A DNA stretch of 64,000 bases, from positions 6,888,884 to 6,952,883 of the forward strand of contig OZ012693.1 in assembly GCA_963942565.1 (NCBI GenBank), written 5' to 3'. Positions 12,288 through 23,624 of this stretch are shown piece by piece (within the stretch, counting starts at the first letter, position 1; each line of letters opens with the position of its first letter). Under the pieces are notes generated by a model. That model saw only the letters and a program-made list of their open reading frames with translations. It searched no databases and had not been told where the DNA came from. The translations under genes and the position numbers were made by a program. This stretch comes from Maea johnstoni (Eukaryota > Annelida > Polychaeta > Spionida > Magelonidae).

Positions 12288-12501
12288 TTAACCCTTCCAA
12301 TGCTAAGGCTACTTTCATCTAAACCACACGAACGCAAAGATCATTCGAAATCATCTAAACCCTGTCATGTTGGTATGCATTGGATAGCTCTCGCTGAGAA
12401 CTCTCAGATGAGTACACATGTGCCAGGGTTTCAGCCATTTTTTTAGCTTGTTTGCATCTTTTCTTACTAGCCAAATTAGCCACCAGCAGCATAAGGGTTA
12501 A
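12288..12501 (-). mobile_element. TTAA MITE family A, copy A4 (reverse, tandem with A3)
   Basis: Same orientation and ends as the copy at 12047-12260. Each copy is followed by a similar flank (CTTTRAAGYTATTGCCAGAA, near 12265 and 12507), marking a duplication unit of about 240 bp. Confidence 0.8.
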
Positions 12502-12747
12502 GATGCTTTGAAGCTATTGCCAGAATAGTTAAGCCTACTTAGGCTAATGCAAGCACTATACTATAGGGTTCAATTAGGCATCATTAGTGCACCCACATGC
12601 TTGGCACAGCTGACTAGTGGGGAATGGGTGGGGCTGTATGATGATGGGTGGGGCTGCGTAAAGATGGGTGGGACTATGGCAAGGGATGGGAAAGGTGACA
12701 TTCTGTTTGGCACACTACTGTGCAACTTATAAACACCCTCAGATGCA

Positions 12748-12968
12748 TTCACCCTTACGCTGGTGACATTGGCTAATTTGGCCAACACAAAAGGTTGCAG
12801 AAAAACCCTGAAAATTGACCGAAACCATCGCAAATGGTACTCATCTGAGAGTACTGAGCGAGAGCTGTCCAACGAATACCAACATGACCTGGTTTTTAAG
12901 GTTCTTAGAAATCTTTGTGTCCATGGGCTTTGGAAGAAAGTAGCTTTAATTGGCATTGGAAGGGTTAA
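12748..12968 (+). mobile_element. TTAA MITE family A, copy A5
   Basis: Starts TTCACCCTTACGCTGGTG and ends CATTGGAAGGGTTAA. The left TTAA is degraded to TTCA. Interior blocks match the family in order. Confidence 0.75.
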
Positions 12969-13781
12969 ATATCCCCCTGGGTCATCTTTTTGTAAATCCA
13001 AGTTTCCCATGCAGTTTTTTTACCCTTAACAAATGTAGCTAAAACTTCTGTATATAAATCCTGGCATTTTCCCAGTATTCTTCTAAGGAATTCATTGGTA
13101 TCCCTGGCCATATTTAGATATGCAGAGTCTGTTCCTTTAGGAGATAGTTTAAGTAAAGGCTGCAACAAAGAGTAGTCCATTACACATTTCCAAAAAAAAA
13201 TCATGCCATTTCACTGCTTCACAAAGAACACCTGTCCACATAAGGAGATCACTTCAGTTTTAAAAGAATATTTTCTTAGAAATGATTTATTTTCAAAGAT
13301 AATTATCACATTTTCTTTGAAAGGTTTCATGTTTTTGAAAAAAATGTTTTATTAGAAAGTCCTGATCCAGCATAATAGTCAAGCCTTTTTACTCTAGGGA
13401 CTGCATGCATGGGTAGGTTAATTTTCTCTGGCAAGGTGTGTGGGTTTTCTGCCAGTGTTCAGGGTTAAAGGCCAAATAATGCACATACCACAGAATACTT
13501 AATAAAAACTACAGCCAGCACCTGTTTGTTAATGGTCAAAAATGCCTATTTTTATACATCTTTTTGTGAGAAAGACACTATATTGAGAATGTGCATTAGG
13601 AAACAAGTATTCTGTGAATGCATTAACTTGATGCCTAGATATGTGGAGGGAATATAAATAAACAATAGTTCCATTGTGATTTATTTTTCCTTGAACTATA
13701 AAGGAGCTCATTTCCGCACAGCCTGGTATGTGTATTGAAGGCCAGGGAAAATCTTCAGTCATCTACTTTTACTCCTGTCCT

Positions 13782-13990
13782 TTAAACCCTTATGCTGGTG
13801 GTGGCCAATTTTGCCTATATATACAAAATGATGCAAAGAACCTGGAAAATGACTGAAACCATGGCAAATGGGTACTCATCTGAGAGTACTCCGCGAGAGC
13901 TATCTAATGAGTACCAACATGACAGGGTTTAGATGTACATGTATTTCAATAACCTTTGAACGAAAGTAGTCTTAGCATTGAAAGGGTTAA
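13782..13990 (+). mobile_element. TTAA MITE family A, copy A6
   Basis: Starts TTAAACCCTTATGCTGGTGG and ends CATTGAAAGGGTTAA. It is full length. Confidence 0.75.
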
Positions 13991-14237
13991 TTTGTATTGC
14001 AGGTTTTCAGCTTATGTAATAAGATGCACACAGCCACCCATAGTGTGCAGCTCAGCTTAGCCTCCATTGTTGAGCTTGTCCATCAAGGGGTTTAGCCTCA
14101 TGCTCATGTTTGTAAGTTATACAAATAAAGGTTACCTCATCCCATGGTGATGGTATACAGGGTTAATATAGAAAAGTATCCTCCTCCACACCTTGCCCCA
14201 GGGTAAGTGCATTAATAATTCATACATACATAAATGA

Positions 14238-14396
<159 letters not shown>

Positions 14397-14639
14397 CTTA
14401 TGTACATTTTGAATAAATGTTTTTATATTTTTTTTGAAGAATATTGAGATAAATATCAAAGTAAAAGTTATAGGCCCATTCTCATGTGTTTCTACATAGG
14501 TTTATATTGGTTGAACTTGATACATCCCAAGAGGTTAATACAGACAGCTTGACTGAAACCCCTCCTCTCTTTTACTGGGTGGATGCATTCGCAGATTTTT
14601 TTGTTTGTTTGTTTTCTTTTGAAAAACATTGAGTTTGCC

Positions 14640-14965
14640 CACCAAGAGGTTCATTTTCATGCAGTGGAGTTACCACATCACCTAGGGGTTGATACGGGCA
14701 TTACATAACTGACCCCATCCCCCTTCTCGGTGGCAGCGTGCAACATAACCACTTGCCTTGTTGCAAGTTGCAAGTGAATTCGGCAAAAATTGGCAATCGG
14801 GCAAGCAGAATAAGACCCTAACTTGCCTCGTTCAGCAAGTAATGTTTTGGGCCGAGACCTCGCAATGTAACTCACCTTTGTTTAACAAAGGAGGGCAAGT
14901 GGAAGTGCCAGCGGGGGGGGGGGGGGCAAATAAACTTTAGGGGCAGCTTGCCCCGCTCGCTCGGC
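14640..14965. other. GC-richer island with recurrent GCAAGT words and a G run
   Basis: Composition rises sharply against the AT-rich surroundings. GCAAGT/ACTTGC words recur many times in both orientations (14752-14900), there is a run of about 13 G near 14913, and ATAATGTTATGG at the right edge. It may be a decayed DNA transposon. I see no coding evidence. Confidence 0.3.
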
Positions 14966-15256
14966 ACATAATGTTATGGAACCTATATTGCACCCTGGGT
15001 GGGTTTGTGCACTCATACATATCTATCTATCATGATGGTGGGATATCAATTACATTAAACCACCCTGCACATACATACACCAAGGTGAGTTGATTTTCGG
15101 TTCTGTAGGTAGGGTTATTTACAGTTTGCCGATCAGGTGTGTACAGGTGGCACACAAGAGAGTTTCTAGTGGGTACTGACCAAACAAGTGCCCAGCGGAA
15201 AGTGACTCACTCTTCTCTTTACAATGAAGTCTATTCTCAGTGTTTGATCTTCAGTT

Positions 15257-15470
15257 TTAACCCTTCCAATGCTAGGGCTACTTTTGTCCATATAGCACAA
15301 GGACCCAAAGATTCTTGAAAACCATCTAAACCCTGTCATGTTTGTATTCATTGGATAGCTCTTACGGAGTGCTTTCAGATGAGTACCAATGTGCCAGGGT
15401 TTCAGTCATTTTTCAGATTTTTGCATCATTTTGTATTGGTCAAATTAGCCACCAGCAGCATGAGAGTTAA
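15257..15470 (-). mobile_element. TTAA MITE family A, copy A7 (reverse)
   Basis: Starts TTAACCCTTCCAATGC and ends CAGCAGCATGAGAGTTAA. Its right TTAA is shared with the start of another TTAA-bounded element. Confidence 0.8.
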
Positions 15471-15735
15471 CCCATACGCATATGAAGTGCGCACATAGTA
15501 TGTCAACACAGAACTGAACTCATCAAAAAGAGGAGAATTTGGAAAAGGTTCAAAGAAAAACTAAAAAGTATTTAATCAAAAAGTGTTAAGAAAACTTTTG
15601 TAATGTTAAGAAAACTCAACAGAAACAACAAATCCTAGTCAGATATTTCTAACTAAAAGTGTTGCTTTCAACTTATCGAGATATCTCTTTATATGTGTTG
15701 CACACCATATGTATGCTCTAGATTTGAAAGGGTTA
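15467..15735. mobile_element. TTAA-bounded MITE family C, abutting A7
   Basis: Starts TTAACCCATACGCATATGAA and ends GAAAGGGTTAA. Inner inverted matches pair GCATATGAAGTGCGCACA on the left with TGCACACCATATGTATGC on the right. Its left TTAA coincides with the right TTAA of the family A copy, so the two probably inserted at the same target. Superfamily by TTAA is piggyBac-like. Confidence 0.6.
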
Positions 15736-16122
15736 AATATACAATGCAGCTACGATCCTCTTTGCTGTGAGCTAATACAAGGGAGCAGTCATTATTTGTT
15801 CATCGGGTGGAGTAGTTGTGTTGTTCTGTTTAATCTATTTACATTTAAAACGTGCTGATGGTCTGACACACATGGAAATATTTTGATAAAAAAAAGAAAT
15901 ATTTGAGGAAAATATGAAATGTGATGTTCTATTGGGTTTGACAATCCATCTCCAAATATATTTTATGGATTACCTTATTCGATGTGTTATGTTCCAAGTT
16001 CTACAACCCTGTATGAAACCTAGATTCAAATAGGTTAAGTAGGTAGTGTACCTGCTTTGCCTGTCAAGGGCAGAGTAAACATACCACCTTGTGATCTACC
16101 TAGCGTAGTAGCTAGCATCTTG

Positions 16123-16340
16123 ACCTATTCATGCCGTTAGTGCTATCACCGAGTTGTTGGTGATGCTGGGCTTGTATTTTCCCTATGATAGCACCCCTAA
16201 AAGGCCTTTTTGACTACCAATATCTATCCAACAAAAGCATCTTAGAATATATATTTGAAGGAGGTATGTTAATCAGAAGCCAACCAACAACTCTACTTCA
16301 TATATTTTAGAGAACTCCGGGCATGAGTGGGTTATATTTA
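16123..16340. mobile_element. TTAA MITE family B, copy
   Basis: Bounded by CCTATTCATGCC and GGGCATGAGTGGGTTA, with interior TTTGAAGGAG and CAACAACTCT blocks shared with 17153-17384, 22896-23117, 41514-41721, 54840-55069 and 58990-59217. Confidence 0.55.
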
Positions 16341-17152
16341 TGTTGTTTTGTGCTAATATTTGTGGTAGCTTCGGGTGACATACAACACCACAAATTTAGT
16401 CTTACTTTACTGATACAATTTTTTAATTGGATACATTGTTTGTATTCTTCACTTACATTATTGTTACATTGTTGATACTTAGTTGGATACATGGAGAATA
16501 TATTATTTCTGTATGAAAGAATATTTCTTGGACTGAGATACAGAGGATGATTTCTAATTATATTGTTATAGATGAGTCCTCATAGTCATAACACATTGTA
16601 AACATTACTAAATGTAGCTGAGACTTCCAAGGAAATTCTGACATTTTCTTAGCATTGTTCTAGAGAAGCCTAGTTGATTTTCCCTAGCTCTTGGCATGTG
16701 ATAAAGTGCAATACACTTATACAGTGAATACACATAACCTGAATTGATATTTAAATTTTAATTGTAAAAGGATGTATATGGATAGTTTGTTTGTCGAAAG
16801 GTTATCTTGATAGCTCAATACTAATAATAGGAAACCACGTTTAGCTACACATTAATAATTGACGGAAGTTGATTGAAGCTCTAAAAATAGATGATTTTTT
16901 TCTGTAACTTGATCTAGTCCGGAAATATTGAACACCCTGAGTGCTTTGTTCTGTATTGTGCCTATAAATAGAATGGGTTTTGACAATGTTCAGTGTGTGG
17001 TATTCAAACTCCCAGTCAGCATGCAACTGACATAAGGACGGCAAAGTTAGAAAGCTGCCTCACCGCCACGTTTACGAGGGTGTATAGGGTATAGGTGCCT
17101 GTGTCCCCTAGAGACCGGGTATTGTTAGAAAGACATCTACCAAGTTTTTCAG

Positions 17153-17384
17153 ATTGTCCAATTCATGCCTGGAGATCCACTCTAAGAGTCGCGTCTGGAT
17201 CTGTCTTACTTTTAAAGATTACTTTGGTATGAATCATTAATTTGCAATTTACTTGAAGGAGAGTTGTAGATAAAGTTTAAATGAACAACTCTCGTTCAAA
17301 TATTTTCAAACCATTGTTTTTGTTGAAGAGATGTCATCAAAAAGGTCAGGCGGTTTTGGCTACTACAGGCCATTTATGGGTTAT
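17153..17384. mobile_element. TTAA MITE family B, copy
   Basis: Contains 'ATTCATGCCTGGAGAT', 'CTTGAAGGAGAGTTGTAGAT', 'CAAATATTTTC' and 'GGTTTTGGCTACTACAGGCC', ending in CATTTATGGGTTAT. It is collinear with the other family B members. Confidence 0.6.
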
Positions 17385-17639
17385 TTACTTCCTTGGTGAA
17401 ATCAATGATAGGTGCTGCCCTCTATAAGGGAAATCAGGTATCGAAATAAGGAGATGGCACTTTCAGACCACAAATGCTGCAGAAGAAGAAGTGGTTTTGA
17501 TCAGGTTCATGGCTCGCTGTTAGTGCACTTATCGGAAGCAGGTGGGACTCTAAAAAAGATCATTTTACGTACTCTTTTTATGTGTGAATAAGGCATACAA
17601 GGCATTCATTCCATCTGAAGTAGGTGTTTTATTTATCAC

Positions 17640-17940
17640 ACTTACCTACATTCCTGCAGTTTTATGGACCATGGTGAGAAAATCACACACTTTTGCGCTG
17701 CAACCAAAGTAGTGAAAACTTTTTTCACATCACCTGTTTACCCAGTTGTGTCTGAAGTACCTAAAAAGTGTCCTAACTATTTTGTCATCACTTTTGTGAC
17801 CAGAGCCTTTTTTCGAGGGACTTTTTTCATGAGAAATGTTGATCAGATCCCAAACCACAACTCTGCGTCAAATATTTTGTGATAGCATAGGCCCAGACAA
17901 CATTTCTTATAGGCCACTCTAGGCATTAACAGGTCAATTG
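17640..17940. mobile_element. Diverged TTAA MITE family B-like segment
   Basis: Retains 'GAAATGTTGATCAGATCCCA', 'ACAACTCTGCGTCAAATATT' and 'CTAGGCATTAACAGGTCAA' blocks of family B. Terminal TTAA sites are not well preserved. A 72-codon open frame here is best explained by the repeat. Confidence 0.4.
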
Positions 17941-18065
17941 ATTTTAATAGTATGTCTATTCACCCTTACACATGTTGGTGTCTAAGTTTCTCTGTAATGT
18001 AAACGATAAGAGAGCCCTCATTGGTCTTTATCTCCTAGTGACGTCACACTGAGACCAGATAAAAA

Positions 18066-18737
18066 AGTTGTTTGTTTCCTGTAAGGCCACTCCAATTTAA
18101 TTACTTGTCTTACAAGCTTTTTAAAAAAAAAAAAATCCTGTCAGACTCCAAAAAAAAAGAAAAAAAGTCATCTTTGGTGTCTTACGGACAAAAGTGGTTT
18201 TAAAATTTTCTGTCAGACTCAAAAAAAAAAAAAAAAAAGTGCAAGTTTTAAGAATATTCTTTGTAAGTGTGATTCAATCAACTACAGGAAGCTATCATTG
18301 CTGTAGTAGAGCCTCAGACTTGAGGAGGTATACCTCCCACCCTTCAGGTTACAGGGATTAATAGATTGATTGATTTTATTTAGTTGAGAATAGGCTGGTA
18401 GAAACATATCGCTACCAGTCCTAGTCGTCAGACTAAAAAAAAAAATTTAAAAAAAAAGTCACATTTTTCAACTTTTTTTTTATTCCAAAATGGCTCAATT
18501 CCTACCTCCTGAGCACGTAAGACAAGTAAATAAATTGGAGTGGCCTAACCCTAACCTAACAAGTTTTTATTCAAACAAATCCCTGCCCTAAAGTTTTTTC
18601 AGCCCTCCCAACTCCCAATCAACGTAAAACATGCATAAAACACACATTTTTGACCAAAAAAATAATGCAAAAAACTTTTTTTTTTACTGACCTACCTACC
18701 CTATTTTTTTTTTGGATCATTATGGGAAACTAACAAT
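18066..18737 (-). mobile_element. MITE family E, copy 2 (reverse), interrupted
   Basis: Left part GTTTGTTTCCTGTAA (18070-18084) and right part (18546-18737) together make a family E copy in reverse orientation. They are separated by a 461-bp nested insertion. The right part shows the expected blocks CTAACAAGTTTTTATTC, CTCCCAATCAACGTAAAACA and CCTACCTACCC. Confidence 0.7.
18085..18545. mobile_element. Harbinger-like MITE nested in family E
   Basis: Terminal inverted repeats of about 29 bp: GGCCACTCCAATTTAATTAC... on the left and its near-exact reverse complement ending in GGAGTGGCC on the right. The flanks read TAA on both sides, a 3-bp target duplication as used by PIF/Harbinger elements. 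The interior has A-rich runs and three GTCAGACT words. It has no coding capacity. Confidence 0.75.
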
Positions 18738-19339
18738 TTTTTTTCTAGGCCTGATATGAAAATCCTGATGTGTATAAGTAATTAAATGGATGCCAAATGA
18801 GAGATATCACAAATATAAAAGGGCATTCTTAGGGTTGGTGAGAACGCCATCCCTATCCATTGGATGCAGAGTCAAGCGGTGTGGATACAAAGTGTGAAAT
18901 GTCTGCTTCCCATTGAATGCATAAAACACCCATAAAGAACCCAGTAATTTCCCTTCGATGACTGTTCCTTGAGCTGCTCATTATGTAAGGAGTAGCGAAG
19001 ACCAGCACAGGCTGGGTAAAGAAATCTACCCATTCACCCCCTTACCCCCTAAGGTGACTACAACTGTTGGCCCAGATAAATAACACCCATTTGTGACCAA
19101 TATTCAGGACACAGGGCTTTCTGGACCTTGGTATGAGTGGGAATGCAACTTTTTTTTGACCCTATTGCTAACACTGATTCTCACTAAAGTGTATACATTA
19201 ACAGTGAAAAAAGGCTGAAAACAATGATATCCTATTGTGGATGCCAATAGATTAGTCCTCACGGGTTGTGGCATGATGGGAGGCTGTTCAGGGGGTACTC
19301 TATAAACTTGACCCATTGACACTCAGAACGCCCAAAAGG

Positions 19340-19520
19340 GGCCTGACAATTTTAGAAATATTTTACCTACAAGAGCATTTTCTTGAAAACATTTGAAGGA
19401 GAAATGTTGATCAGAAGCCAAACAACAACTCTCCTTCAAATCTTTTGTGAAATTTCGCTTTATACTCAAGTTATTTGTAAAAGTATGAGAGTAGCAGACG
19501 ATACCTTGTGGAGAAACTCT
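19340..19520. mobile_element. TTAA MITE family B-like segment
   Basis: Shares GAAGGAGAAATGTTGATCAG, CAACAACTCTCCTTCAAATC and a final AAAGGGTTAAG with other family B copies. The left edge is unclear. Confidence 0.4.
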
Positions 19521-19651
19521 AAGTGTTAAAGGGTTAAGTGTTTAGAGGTAGTCTGATGATGAAGTACCCAATCAATCACTTTTGTAGCTCTCGGACATGC
19601 ACTCAAATTGCTATACAGGGTGTCCAAAATATAAATGCATCCCAAGCATGG

Positions 19652-20311
19652 TCTTAGCCAGGATTTTGAAACTGAGTATCCAAAATTGACAATTGTAAAA
19701 TTTTGGGGTGTCCTAATTCTCAAGGGAGAAAACAATACACTGAGGTAACAACTATAAACATGTTTACTCATTAAATCAGGCATACTATCATTATACAATG
19801 TCATGGCAATATTGAGGTGGAAAAACTTAAATTGTAAGTTTGCCATTGATATTTTTCTTTATTTACTTCCCAAACTATTTGGGTGTCCTACGGAGTGATT
19901 TTGGGAGGTTTGCTGTGGTGAAAATAGACAGTAGCCCTGACCGGTTCGTTTCTACCAAAAACTTGAATGGGCTAGTAAAAGTATATGTTCACTTGCCCAG
20001 AAAGTCTGCTAAATATTCTAACCACATTAATTTAGTAAGCATCACATCCAGTGTCACATTTCTTCAACATTAGATTATAACTGTCACAATTCATAAATTT
20101 AACACAATTAACCATGAATGTTGAGTTATGAAATGGCTATTGGCTACCACAAAAATGGTTATCAAAGTGATATGGACCACTGACTTTTCTGGTGGACCAC
20201 TGAACTATTCATTTTGATGGACCGTTTGACTACCAAGGTTAAATAGCAAACTGTTTTCAACACTGGGTTTGGGTGTCCAAAAGATGCCCAGACTCCCTGC
20301 TGGCTAAGACT
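19652..20311. mobile_element. MITE family D, copy 2 (~660 bp)
   Basis: Bounded by GTCTTAGCCAGGATTTTG and its inverted partner CTGCTGGCTAAGAC. Interior text is AT-rich with several GTGTCC words. Smaller relatives lie at 5747-6010 and 41934-42240. The open frames of 77-106 codons across it look incidental. Confidence 0.55.
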
Positions 20312-20507
20312 ATGATCCCAAGACCAATAGCAATGTATCTGACCATTGTAATGCTCTGGATAACAGGCATTATCGCCTATAGTATACTCATACATTTTGA
20401 TCCACCCTATGCTTGACATTGGCAGAGTAGGGATAAGTATGTATATTTCAGGGTATTTATGAGACCAGCATGAGACATATGCTAATATTCCCCCCTGGAT
20501 ATAAGAG

Positions 20508-21371
20508 ATTTGCTGGCCAAGCTGTCAATGGAAAAGATCCTACAGATAATTCTTCCCATGGCACAACAGGAGACTTATGCTGATAAGATGGCCGCCCTCC
20601 AAGAGGAATGGGATGGCATCGATAGCATCATCGCAGCAATGATGATTGGCATCACTGAGGCCGAGGGGAGAATCTTGGACCAGCCGAGTTATGTGGGCAA
20701 TAACTCGGTGCTAGCGTCAGAGTGTGTATGTGGGAGCTATGCTGAAAACAACAAAAAAGAAAGAATCCAGTTTGTGGAGCCAGTTTTTCCTGGGACCAGT
20801 ATACTGAAAAAATTTGCAAATAGCAATACTTGCACCACAGAATTTGGATTAATTGAAAATGATCAGAATTCAGGATTCTCAGCAAAGGACTATGGAAATA
20901 CAGATACAAAGAAAGAAAACATCCTCGAAACAGCTGCAAAAGGATCCAATTCCAGTCCTGCCGATGTTTTTAAGAAATGCACCTGTATGAGTGGACCTAG
21001 ATTCAAACATCCGATAGATTCATGTAGCCAGAGTGATGCATACTATAAATTTTGCACACGCCTTGCCACTGAATCTAATTATCACATAAATGACACCACA
21101 CAGAGAAAAATACAATATCTAGTGGAAGGTGACGCAGACATAGGATATAGTTATTCCACACATAAACACACCACAATGGCTGAGAACCATACAGAACCAC
21201 AACTTCTTTACAACCTGAAAAATGCAAACTTCAACACAATGGATGATATTAAGAACTTCAACCTATGTGCTCTAGACAGAAGCGTTTCTTTACGGAGGTC
21301 CGAGAGTGAGCCAATTGGTCGCCTGAACAGAGGCAGGGCCCCATGGTACAGGAGAAATGGAAGCCAAGGAG
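20508..21371 (+). CDS. PLC-delta-like gene, candidate coding exon 2 (long N-terminal exon)
   Basis: An 864-nt exon, open without stops, enters and leaves in phase 1. It starts after ...ATAAGAG and ends before donor GTGATG. It encodes 288 residues with no domain I recognise: an amphipathic start (LLAKLSMEKILQIILPMAQQ), polar Asn/Ser/Thr-rich central text, and a basic tail with SLRRSESEPIGRLNR. RSESEP fits the mode-1 14-3-3 site RSxSxP and would suit basophilic kinases. No transmembrane segment is apparent. If the exon is instead a first exon, TATAAG at 20500 and in-frame ATGs at 20528 and 20558 are alternatives. Coding status is supported by length, composition and phase; gene membership is inference. 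Confidence 0.6.
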
Positions 21372-21433
21372 GTGATGATACTTTTCTTATTATCCTACCA
21401 ATAATGCAAATTTCTATTGTTTGTTTTTTTCAG
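21372..21433 (+). other. Very short intron (62 bp) between exons 2 and 3
   Basis: Donor GTGATG and a strong polypyrimidine-CAG acceptor bracket 62 bp. Reading through instead keeps a frame open but leaves the next exon in phase 0, which does not fit the phase-1 acceptors downstream. Splicing gives a D-D-V-E-H frame that exits in phase 1. Other introns in this gene are 0.7-21 kb. Confidence 0.55.
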
Positions 21434-21487
21434 ATGACGTTGAGCACAAGAAGACCTATGTTATCAGTAGCTCCAATCAAGCACCCT
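21434..21487 (+). CDS. PLC-delta-like gene, candidate coding exon 3
   Basis: A 54-nt exon preceded by TTTTTTTCAG and followed by the consensus donor GTAAGT. Both junctions are phase 1. It encodes about 18 residues, DDVEHKKTYVISSSNQAP, polar and without a known motif. Joined to the exon at 42387, the split codon T+AT gives Tyr and continues into VVLLSIKDMD. It is mutually compatible by phase with either neighbour. Further exons might lie in the 21-kb interval that follows, though I found none. Confidence 0.55.
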
Positions 21488-21649
21488 GTAAGTACTTTTA
21501 TTTATTTATTTATGATTTTAAAATTTTTGTACAGTTATATTTTCACAATTCTAAAGTTGGTACAATGTGACGGACTTAGTGACTCAAGTGCTTTTGGCAA
21601 GCCCTTGAAGAAAATATTGGTTAGCGTGTGTTACTTTTTCATCATTATT

Positions 21650-21842
21650 ACCCTCACATCATCTTCATTATCATCATCATCATCTTCCGTATCATTATCA
21701 TCTTTATCATCACCATTGCCATTATTATCATTATCATGGTTGTCATCACACATCCTCATCTTCATTATCAACATCATCGCCATCACAATTATCTCAGTCA
21801 TCATTGTCGTTGTCATCATCATCATCATCATCATCATCATTT
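21650..21842. repeat. (ATC)n/(TCATTA)n microsatellite tract
   Basis: Degenerate CAT/TCA triplet repeat of about 190 bp just inside the intron after exon 3. It explains the long Ser/Ile and His-rich open frames here. Confidence 0.9.
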
Positions 21843-22195
21843 CCAGGATAATTTGCTTGGTTATATTGCAAATGTATATCTTAAAAGAAAAAATCTTCTT
21901 TCCTAAACATTTTAGGAGGACTTTTCAGAAAGCACTTGTAAACTGTTTGTAGACCTCAGTGCTTAGCAGTCAGTGGTACACAGATGGGGCTAATATTTAC
22001 TCTATGCAAGAGCTTGCATGAACCTCTTATGGTTATGTTATGTAAACTTTACACAATAAAACTAGCATCTAGAATAAGAGTTGTAGTCAGCACCTTCCTT
22101 ATGCAACTCTCATATCCTCATTTTATATACTTTTCAATACATGCATGGTTATGATAATCAAGTCATTTATTTTGATTATGATAATTATGATAAGA

Positions 22196-22375
22196 AACTA
22201 AAAGTTACAATGATGATGATGATAATAATGGTGGTTAGCTATTTTTGATAATGATTCAGATAACAAACCCAAATGCTAAACAAATAGAAATTTTGAGGAT
22301 ATACGTGATGATTATGTCATGATGATGATGTTTATGATGATGATGAGGATGATGTTGAAGATGATGATGATAAGG

Positions 22376-22407
<32 letters not shown>

Positions 22408-22415
22408 CAGTGATG
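22196..22415. repeat. (GAT)n microsatellite tract
   Basis: GATGATGAT repeats, densest at 22315-22410. With the opposite-strand ATC tract 350 bp upstream, the two could form a large imperfect inverted pairing. Confidence 0.85.
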
Positions 22416-22895
22416 ATAGCCAGCCCTAGTTAGGCATTCTTCAACATCATCGTCTTAATTACAAATAAGTGTGCCTTAAGGGCCAATCAAAAGTGTAAGC
22501 AAGGAGTTTCTGAATGTCTTATGATAATCAGTTTGAATCCTGCAATTACTAGGTAGGGTTACAATAATCCAGACAGTTTGGAATCCTATCTTAAAGTTCT
22601 ATCATAGATCTGTATGATTATGATACACATGTGTGGCATATCTTTTTTTAAGTTTGTAAAGTGCTCAGATGTGTGAAGCACAGCATGGGTTAAAATTTTC
22701 TCTACCAGAAATGAGGGAAGTGGTAATAACTCTGGGTTATAAAAGCCTTCTGTTACTGGCATTTATTTCTAAATTATTCTGGAATTGTGCGTTTTATGAG
22801 AGGTCATGTGACCGATAAACTAAGGCCAAGGTCACTGACCTAAAAAACCATCTGCATATGGGGAGAGATTAGATCATCAACAATCCACAATGATG

Positions 22896-23117
22896 TTAAC
22901 CCATTAATACTCCTGAAATTGTCGTCTGGATCTATGAAACTTTTGGCAATAATTTTGCCTTTGAGAATGGTTTTACAAAAAAATTTAAGGAGAGTTGTAG
23001 GTAATGTTCTGATTGACATTTCTCCATCAAATATTTTCGTAACTTTGCTTTTGCCAGCGAAATATCATTGACATTGTGAAGGCTGATTTTTTGCCGCTGT
23101 GAGCATTAATGGGTTAA
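22896..23117. mobile_element. TTAA MITE family B, full-length copy
   Basis: Starts TTAACCCATTAATACTCC and ends GCATTAATGGGTTAA, with near-perfect terminal inverted repeats of about 14 bp and TTAA at both ends. Interior includes TGTCGTCTGGATCTATGAA, AAGGAGAGTTGTAGGTAATG and GGCTGATTTTTTGCCGCTG. It is the clearest representative of this family in the window. Confidence 0.8.
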
Positions 23118-23624
23118 GTTGGACAGTTCTCGTAATAGAACATCCCACTGTTACATTATCATTGCCTCTGTGAACTACCTTACAACTCTCCTTTAAGTTT
23201 ATCTTTAATTCATGATTTATCCCAAAGCTATTTTCAAAAGTGTAATTGGTGCGGACGACCCAGTCAAAGCTATCTCCATGCCACGCATATTGTTGATGAT
23301 TTACCTTCTCCCACCTGCATATGCCAGGTATTCAGGTATTCCAATAAACCTGCCCATCCAAGCTGTGCTGCGCCAAAATACATGTGGTGAGGAAGACTCT
23401 GGCTTAAAACATTAGGAATAACTGCATCTAATTAAATTAAATACACTATTTTATATTTATATTTTTTTTGAAAGATAATACTCGGCTGATGTGCATGTGC
23501 CTTATGAATATTGCATCGTGAGGTCCTACAAATGATGGGCAGTAATAGAAAATTCACTCTCTGGACTCTCTGGGTTAATTCTATATTGTGAATTTTGATG
23601 TAACAGTTTTTAGTAAATACCTAT

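Noticed and set aside
20510-21952. A single 480-codon open frame
   Set aside because: Its second part reads through a 62-bp intron and into a TCA microsatellite. Splicing gives a frame and phase that fit the downstream exons.
23212-23415. 67-codon + strand frame with mixed composition
   Set aside because: No acceptor with matching phase, no motif, and no sign of conservation that I can judge.
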